Source: Euryarchaeota archaeon UBA128
GTDB lineage: Archaea; Thermoplasmatota; Poseidoniia; Poseidoniales; Poseidoniaceae
Direction: 5' to 3'
DNA: 7,640 nucleotides
Assembly: GCA_002496955.1 (NCBI GenBank)
Contig: DALZ01000144.1
Coordinates: 2,408 to 10,047, forward strand
Of the stretch, positions 6,577 through 7,640 are shown one piece after another. Positions within the stretch are counted from its first letter, which is position 1. Every line of letters starts with the position of its first letter. Both the position numbers and the translations under genes were made by a program. The notes beneath the pieces are model-generated. The model had not been told where the DNA came from, did not search any database, and saw nothing but the letters and a program-made list of their open reading frames with translations.

Positions 6577-6627
6577 GCTAATTCCACAAGGGGAATGAAT
6601 TTCAATGTCACTATCGTAGCGCCTACT

Positions 6628-7640
6628 ATGCCCGGAGTGACAGTCGCCAGTTCGAGGAGGACAATCATACCTATTCCTCTCATGGTAATCATGCTCACAA
6701 CGCATCTTTTTACACCACTCGTGGCGGCAGATGGAATGGAAAGTTGTAGCGGCGATGCATCAAGTGATGGTTATTGTGATGATTACAACCACAACCATGA
6801 TTACACTCAAAATCATCCTGACTGGATTAATGGTACCTACGATTTCACCTTGCTGGATACTGGAACGATTGAACTTAACATGGTCTGGGCAATTCATGAA
6901 TTCGATCGAGAAAAGGTTGGCTTAAATGACGCTTTTTCCACTACTATTCTAGAAGACCAAGATAATCTCGATAGCGATGATGGCGCTCCAGCAGATCTGC
7001 TTCGACAAAATCTAGGTAAGCGCGTTGGCGGTAGTGATGGACCGACGGTTCAACAGAAACTGATACTCGAATTAAGTAATTCAGTTCAGGAATCGCTCGA
7101 AAATATTGGTAATCTAGAGGATATAGATACAGAATACGTCAATAATATCGAGCAAGAGGGCGTCGTTACTACCTGTTCTATCGATAACACGACTGATTCA
7201 GTATACGGTGGCGAAAATGCCGCCGTAAATAATGTCTTTCAGCCGCCAATTTGTATAGGCACAACCGCACGATTACAGTTGACCGATACTAATTTTGGTA
7301 TTCAGTCGACCGGAGGGTTGAACCTCGATGATGCTTTTGAGGGCATGTTAGTGATGGGTGCAGAGATAGACCTTGAATTGAAATTGTTGACCATACCTGG
7401 GTCAGTTGGTTATTATTCATTCACCCCACCAGATTATGCAATGATTACAGAATTACCAGTTAGTGAAGCCGACTCGCAAACGCTTATCTCAGATACCCTC
7501 GCTTCGTGGGAAGTGAATCGGGCTAATCCGGTTGCTGGTGATGGCAATGAAACCAACATATCGGTCATTCTTGGCCACAAAGATGGTTATGCTAATACAA
7601 ATACGGTGAGTATAGCCGAGGATAGCAAAGCGCTTGATTT
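6628..7640 (+). CDS. Exported protein of unknown function, 3' end cut by window edge
   Basis: Not recognised. Seen: 337 full codons from ATG 6628 without a stop. An N-terminal export signal has SSRR (8-11), a hydrophobic stretch at about 13-33 and a likely cleavage near VAADG. Next come Cys40 and Cys50 around an Asp/Ser segment, then a His/Asp/Tyr-rich patch (H55, H57, H63) that could bind metal. The rest is an acidic, mostly beta-looking domain (FTLLDTGTIELNMVW at 73-87) with an amphipathic helical part at about 140-178 and another Cys pair (183, 209). No membrane anchor is reached before the edge; its exported neighbours have one. Start: in-frame ATGs also occur at 6595, 6682 and 6691, plus GTG 6637. 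ATG 6628 keeps the basic RR residues before the hydrophobic core and avoids overlapping Taw2. It reads as a surface-exposed protein of the same type as the cluster to the left; no enzymatic motif is visible. Confidence 0.8.
   Translation, partial: MPGVTVASSRRTIIPIPLMVIMLTTHLFTPLVAADGMESCSGDASSDGYCDDYNHNHDYTQNHPDWINGTYDFTLLDTGTIELNMVWAIHEFDREKVGLNDAFSTTILEDQDNLDSDDGAPADLLRQNLGKRVGGSDGPTVQQKLILELSNSVQESLENIGNLEDIDTEYVNNIEQEGVVTTCSIDNTTDSVYGGENAAVNNVFQPPICIGTTARLQLTDTNFGIQSTGGLNLDDAFEGMLVMGAEIDLELKLLTIPGSVGYYSFTPPDYAMITELPVSEADSQTLISDTLASWEVNRANPVAGDGNETNISVILGHKDGYANTNTVSIAEDSKALD
6654..6660 (+). promoter_or_regulatory. Shine-Dalgarno-like GAGGAGG inside the signal-peptide codons
   Basis: This is the strongest anti-Shine-Dalgarno match in the window, but it is followed at normal spacing (6 nt) only by an in-frame ATA at 6667, with no ATG, GTG or TTG. 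The next ATG (6682) is 21 nt away. It also simply encodes the Arg-Arg of the export signal. It may be coincidental, or may mark a non-canonical start. Confidence 0.2.

Noticed and set aside
6577..6705. Cys/His-rich N-terminal zinc-finger-like extension of Taw2
   Set aside because: The pattern is what the antisense of a hydrophobic signal peptide gives; Taw2 family similarity begins only near the segment GIKSLLVDK.
6731..6925. 64-codon Met/Thr/Ile-rich plus-strand frame near the right end
   Set aside because: It is a shifted read of the exported-protein gene, whose own frame stays open to the window edge and begins with a plausible signal peptide.

Overview
This window looks like part of an archaeal genome, most probably a marine Group II euryarchaeon (Candidatus Poseidoniales). 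The lineage is inferred from gene content, not from a marker gene. The window has a TYW2/Taw2-type wyosine tRNA-modifying enzyme, found in archaea and eukaryotes. It also has four large exported or membrane-anchored proteins, one carrying a long acidic array of thrombospondin-type-3-like calcium-binding repeats followed by a C-terminal membrane anchor. Coding density is very high. No gene-free stretch exceeds about 60 bp, and I found no rRNA, tRNA, insertion sequence, CRISPR array or convincing terminator.

Layout: (1) 1-1671, minus strand, cut by the left edge: a signal-anchored serine hydrolase of the S15 / X-Pro dipeptidyl-peptidase / CocE family. (2) 1696-2670, plus: a secreted cyclophilin-type prolyl isomerase with a C-terminal membrane anchor. 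Its start codon lies only 24 bp from that of gene 1. (3) 2713-5427, plus: a 904-residue GDSL/SGNH esterase with an N-terminal beta domain, two kinds of calcium-binding repeat and a C-terminal membrane anchor. (4) 5428-6576, minus: Taw2, whose stop codon directly abuts that of gene 3. (5) 6628-7640, plus, cut by the right edge: an exported protein I do not recognise, divergent from Taw2.

Genes 1-3 form a cell-surface group: a peptide or ester hydrolase, a proline-bond isomerase and a lipase-like esterase, all predicted to act outside the membrane. This fits a heterotrophic life on proteins and lipids. Gene 4 is a cytoplasmic tRNA-modification gene between two exported-protein genes, with no evident functional tie to them. 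Control signals must be compact: the 24-bp divergent gap forces promoter elements into coding sequence, and a perfect 16-bp palindrome lies just inside gene 1 at that junction.

I see no defence system, mobile element or clearly new multi-gene system. The most unusual items are the GDSL-repeat-anchor architecture with regularly paired cysteines, the divergent junction with its palindrome, and the unidentified exported protein at the right edge.
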